From: Sediminicola sp. YIK13
GTDB lineage: Bacteria; Bacteroidota; Bacteroidia; Flavobacteriales; Flavobacteriaceae
DNA length: 64,000 nucleotides
Direction: 5' to 3'
Assembly: GCF_001430825.1 (NCBI RefSeq)
Contig: NZ_CP010535.1
Location: 724,501-788,500, forward strand
Positions 62,105 to 64,000 of the stretch are shown piece after piece (position 1 is the stretch's first letter; each line of letters starts with the position of its first letter). The position numbers were made by a program, and so were the translations under genes. Below the pieces are notes generated by a model. The model saw only the letters and a program-made list of their open reading frames with translations. It did not search any database and was not told where the DNA came from.

Positions 62105-63310
62105 ATGAATATAAAGACATCTAATAAAAAAGCCTTGATTGCCTTGGCAATTGGAGGTTTCGGTATAGGGATGACAGAATTTGTCATTATGGGTATTTTA
62201 CCCGATGTGGCAAATGCCCTTAATATCACAATTCCGCAAGCGGGTCATTTTATTGCAGCTTATGCGTTGGGCGTTGTGGTAGGAGCCCCACTATTTACGA
62301 GTATTGGAGGCAAATGGCCTGCACACAAGGTGTTACTGGTCTTAATGCTTTGGTTTACAGTATTTAACACATTGTCCGCATTTTCAGAGAGTTATTCTAT
62401 GTTATTGGTTTCTAGATTTTTATCGGGATTACCACATGGTGCATTTTTCGGGATAGGGGCCGTAGTAGCGGGAAAACTTGCCAAACCAGGAAAAACTGCT
62501 TCGGCTATTGCAACAATGTTCGCCGGACTTACGATTGCCAATGTGATAGGAGTACCTATTGGAACCTATTTTGGACACCATTTTGATTGGAGTGTTTCCT
62601 TTTTGTTAGTGGGATTGGTTGGTGTTTTGGCTATGTTGAGTGTATATTTCTGGATGCCAACGTTGTCAAAATCCTCAACCAGAGGTTTTAAAAAGGACGT
62701 AAAAGTTTTTAAACGAACGGAGCTATGGATCCTTATATTACTGACTACCATCGGAACAGGGGGATTTTTTGCGTGGTACAGTTATATCGCGCCCCTGATC
62801 ATTAAGGTATCGGGTTATCCGGAAAGCATGGTGGGCTATGCCATGATCATAGCAGGTCTTGGGATGGTTGTGGGGAATTTCCTCGGGGCCAAACTGACTG
62901 AAAAATTGGCACCTATGAAGGCTATCATTGTTAGTTTATCCTTAATGGTCACCGTATTGATAGTGAATACGTTCGTAGCCCAGAATCCAATCGCCATATT
63001 GGCATTGACATTCTTTATTGGGATCATCGCTTTTAGTGTGGCCACACCTTTGCAAATGGCAATTATAAAGGCCTCCAAAGGTTCTGAGATGTTGGGCTCT
63101 TCCATGAACCAAAGTGCCTTTAATATGGGTAACGCTTCTGGAGCTTATTTGGCAGGACTGCCCATAGCCATGGGGTATGGGTATACGTCTGCTAGTTTTG
63201 TAGGTGCAGCCATGGCCGGTTCCGGGATTTTAATTGCAGTGGCCATCGTTTGGAGCAAAAGGGAACAAAGAATCAAAGAAGAGAAACGTAGAATTGCCTT
63301 TAATAACTAG
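62105..63310 (+). CDS. MFS transporter, AraJ/DHA1 family
   Basis: 401-residue twelve-helix exporter. The start GGFGIGMTEFVIMGILPDVA (17-36) and GLPHGAFFGIGAVVAG are the conserved AraJ/YdhP/NepI signatures, with the DHA1 motif C-like GVPIGTYFGHHFDWSVSF at the end of the first half. Likely exports sugars, purine ribonucleosides or drugs; substrate unknown. Basic cytoplasmic tail (KREQRIKEEKRR). Single gene ending at a bidirectional terminator. Confidence 0.88.
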   Translation: MNIKTSNKKALIALAIGGFGIGMTEFVIMGILPDVANALNITIPQAGHFIAAYALGVVVGAPLFTSIGGKWPAHKVLLVLMLWFTVFNTLSAFSESYSMLLVSRFLSGLPHGAFFGIGAVVAGKLAKPGKTASAIATMFAGLTIANVIGVPIGTYFGHHFDWSVSFLLVGLVGVLAMLSVYFWMPTLSKSSTRGFKKDVKVFKRTELWILILLTTIGTGGFFAWYSYIAPLIIKVSGYPESMVGYAMIIAGLGMVVGNFLGAKLTEKLAPMKAIIVSLSLMVTVLIVNTFVAQNPIAILALTFFIGIIAFSVATPLQMAIIKASKGSEMLGSSMNQSAFNMGNASGAYLAGLPIAMGYGYTSASFVGAAMAGSGILIAVAIVWSKREQRIKEEKRRIAFNN

Positions 63311-63334
63311 AACAGCGTTTGACACTTAGAAACT

Positions 63335-63376
63335 AAAAATCCTCGTTGCTAATTCAATAGTGACGAGGATTTTTTT
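63335..63376. terminator. Bidirectional terminator (MFS gene / leuB)
   Basis: 12-bp stem AAAAATCCTCGT / ACGAGGATTTTT, extended inward by TGCTA/TAGTG (two wobbles), with an A5 left flank and T7 right flank. It serves the MFS gene on the plus strand and leuB on the minus strand. Confidence 0.9.
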
Positions 63377-63432
63377 ATTGGTTTAAGTTACAGTAAGGGT
63401 TGATTTTGTCTTACGTTTATATTCTTAAAGTC

Positions 63433-64000
63433 CTAGATGTTTTTGGCTAGCCAATTCCCAACTTCACTGGTCTTAAAAGAGGTGCCACCATCTGCAAGAT
63501 CTTCTGTCACGTAGCCTTGTTCCAAGGATTTGTTAACAGCATCACGTATGGCCTGTGCCTCATCGGTAAGCTTGAAATCTTCGAACATCATGGCCGCAGA
63601 TAATACAGTGGCCAAAGGATTGGCAATATCTTTTCCGGCTGCCTGTGGATAGGATCCATGTATTGGTTCGTATAATTTTGCCTTGGTGCCCACGGAAGCT
63701 GAGGGCATTAAGCCCATAGAACCGGAAATAACGGAGGCTTCATCCGTAAGAATATCACCAAAAAGATTTTCGGTGATCAAAACATCATAGGAGTTGGGCC
63801 ATTGTACTAGGCGCATAGCCACGGCATCCACAAATTCATAGGATACGGTCACTTCTGGGTAATCTTTTTCCATCGCTTGTACGGTTTCCCTCCACAAACG
63901 TGATGTTTCCAATACATTGGCCTTATCTACGCAACATAGTTTTTTCGAACGCGTCATCGCCAATTCAAATCCCTTTTTGGCAAGGCGTTGAACCTCATTT
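63433..64000 (-). CDS. leuB: 3-isopropylmalate dehydrogenase (5'-partial, runs off window)
   Basis: C-terminal 189 residues of the NAD+-dependent leucine-biosynthesis enzyme. The frame stays open to the window end (NEVQRLAKKGFELAMTRSKK), so the N-terminal half is outside. Visible motifs: VDKANVLETSRLWRE, the Asp-rich metal site NLFGDILTDEASVISGSMGLMPSAS and EPIHGSYPQAAGKDIANPLA. It faces the AraJ-type gene and is probably the last gene of a leu cluster on the minus strand, near the ilv operon. Confidence 0.95.
   Translation of the reverse strand, partial: NEVQRLAKKGFELAMTRSKKLCCVDKANVLETSRLWRETVQAMEKDYPEVTVSYEFVDAVAMRLVQWPNSYDVLITENLFGDILTDEASVISGSMGLMPSASVGTKAKLYEPIHGSYPQAAGKDIANPLATVLSAAMMFEDFKLTDEAQAIRDAVNKSLEQGYVTEDLADGGTSFKTSEVGNWLAKNI

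Noticed and set aside
62415-62430. Second copy of the TTTTTATCGGG sequence seen between ilvN and ilvC
   Set aside because: It lies inside the AraJ-type coding sequence, lacks the opposite arm, and is explained by the codons.
1-64000. CRISPR arrays, insertion sequences, prophage, integrase or attachment sites
   Set aside because: No regularly spaced repeats, transposase or integrase motifs, or tRNA-flanking direct repeats were seen; gene content is housekeeping throughout.

Overview
The window is chromosomal DNA that looks like a marine Flavobacteriaceae (Bacteroidota). The evidence is a lipoprotein-type TamA (TamL) next to TamB, TAnnTTTG-type -7 promoter elements (clearest in front of the tRNA-Ser gene), weak Shine-Dalgarno sequences, a RibBA whose GTP-cyclohydrolase half is degenerate, and many short flavobacterial families (DUF6952, DUF2891, DUF808). 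Genus is not determinable by eye. I see no insertion sequence, prophage, CRISPR array, rRNA or replication origin; gene density is high and most intergenic gaps are short.

Layout. 1-9 kb: 3' part of an MFS exporter, then the minus-strand tamB-tamA pair for outer-membrane assembly. 9-12.3 kb: a DUF808 membrane protein, a tRNA-Ser(UGA) with promoter and terminator, a nitroreductase and a DegT-type aminotransferase. 12.3-18 kb: minus-strand envelope/division run ftsK-lolA-lptF/G-ribBA. 18-20.4 kb: dgkA-tpx and a thiol-redox group (2-Cys peroxiredoxin, thioredoxin-like protein, DUF6952). 20.6-27 kb: NhaC antiporter, a methionine gamma-lyase-like enzyme divergent from an Lrp regulator, lipoamide dehydrogenase, a tandem CDGSH protein and a membrane acyltransferase. 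27.2-35.1 kb: tightly packed plus-strand run FMN reductase-pabB-hydrolase-tilS-dsbD-S15 hydrolase. 35.2-42.3 kb: penicillin acylase family protein, YifB/ComM ATPase, M16 protease lipoprotein. 42.8-43.8 kb: two unrecognised minus-strand genes.

44-48.7 kb is the most interesting part: a five-gene run DUF2891 lipoprotein - Nramp-like transporter - pxpA - pxpB - pxpC with 1-base spacers or overlaps. PxpABC is the prokaryotic 5-oxoprolinase; the Nramp-like protein lacks the canonical metal-binding residues, so the run reads as a 5-oxoproline (pyroglutamate) uptake-and-use system with two parts of unknown function.

48.8-57.6 kb: an aldehyde dehydrogenase and the branched-chain amino-acid genes ilvD-ilvB-ilvN-ilvC-ilvA, with hairpins in several intergenic gaps. 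57.7-61.8 kb: a GapN-type non-phosphorylating glyceraldehyde-3-phosphate dehydrogenase directly followed by a glycosidase-like lipoprotein. 62.1-64 kb: an AraJ-type MFS exporter and, convergent, the 3' part of leuB, which runs off the window and probably begins a leu cluster.
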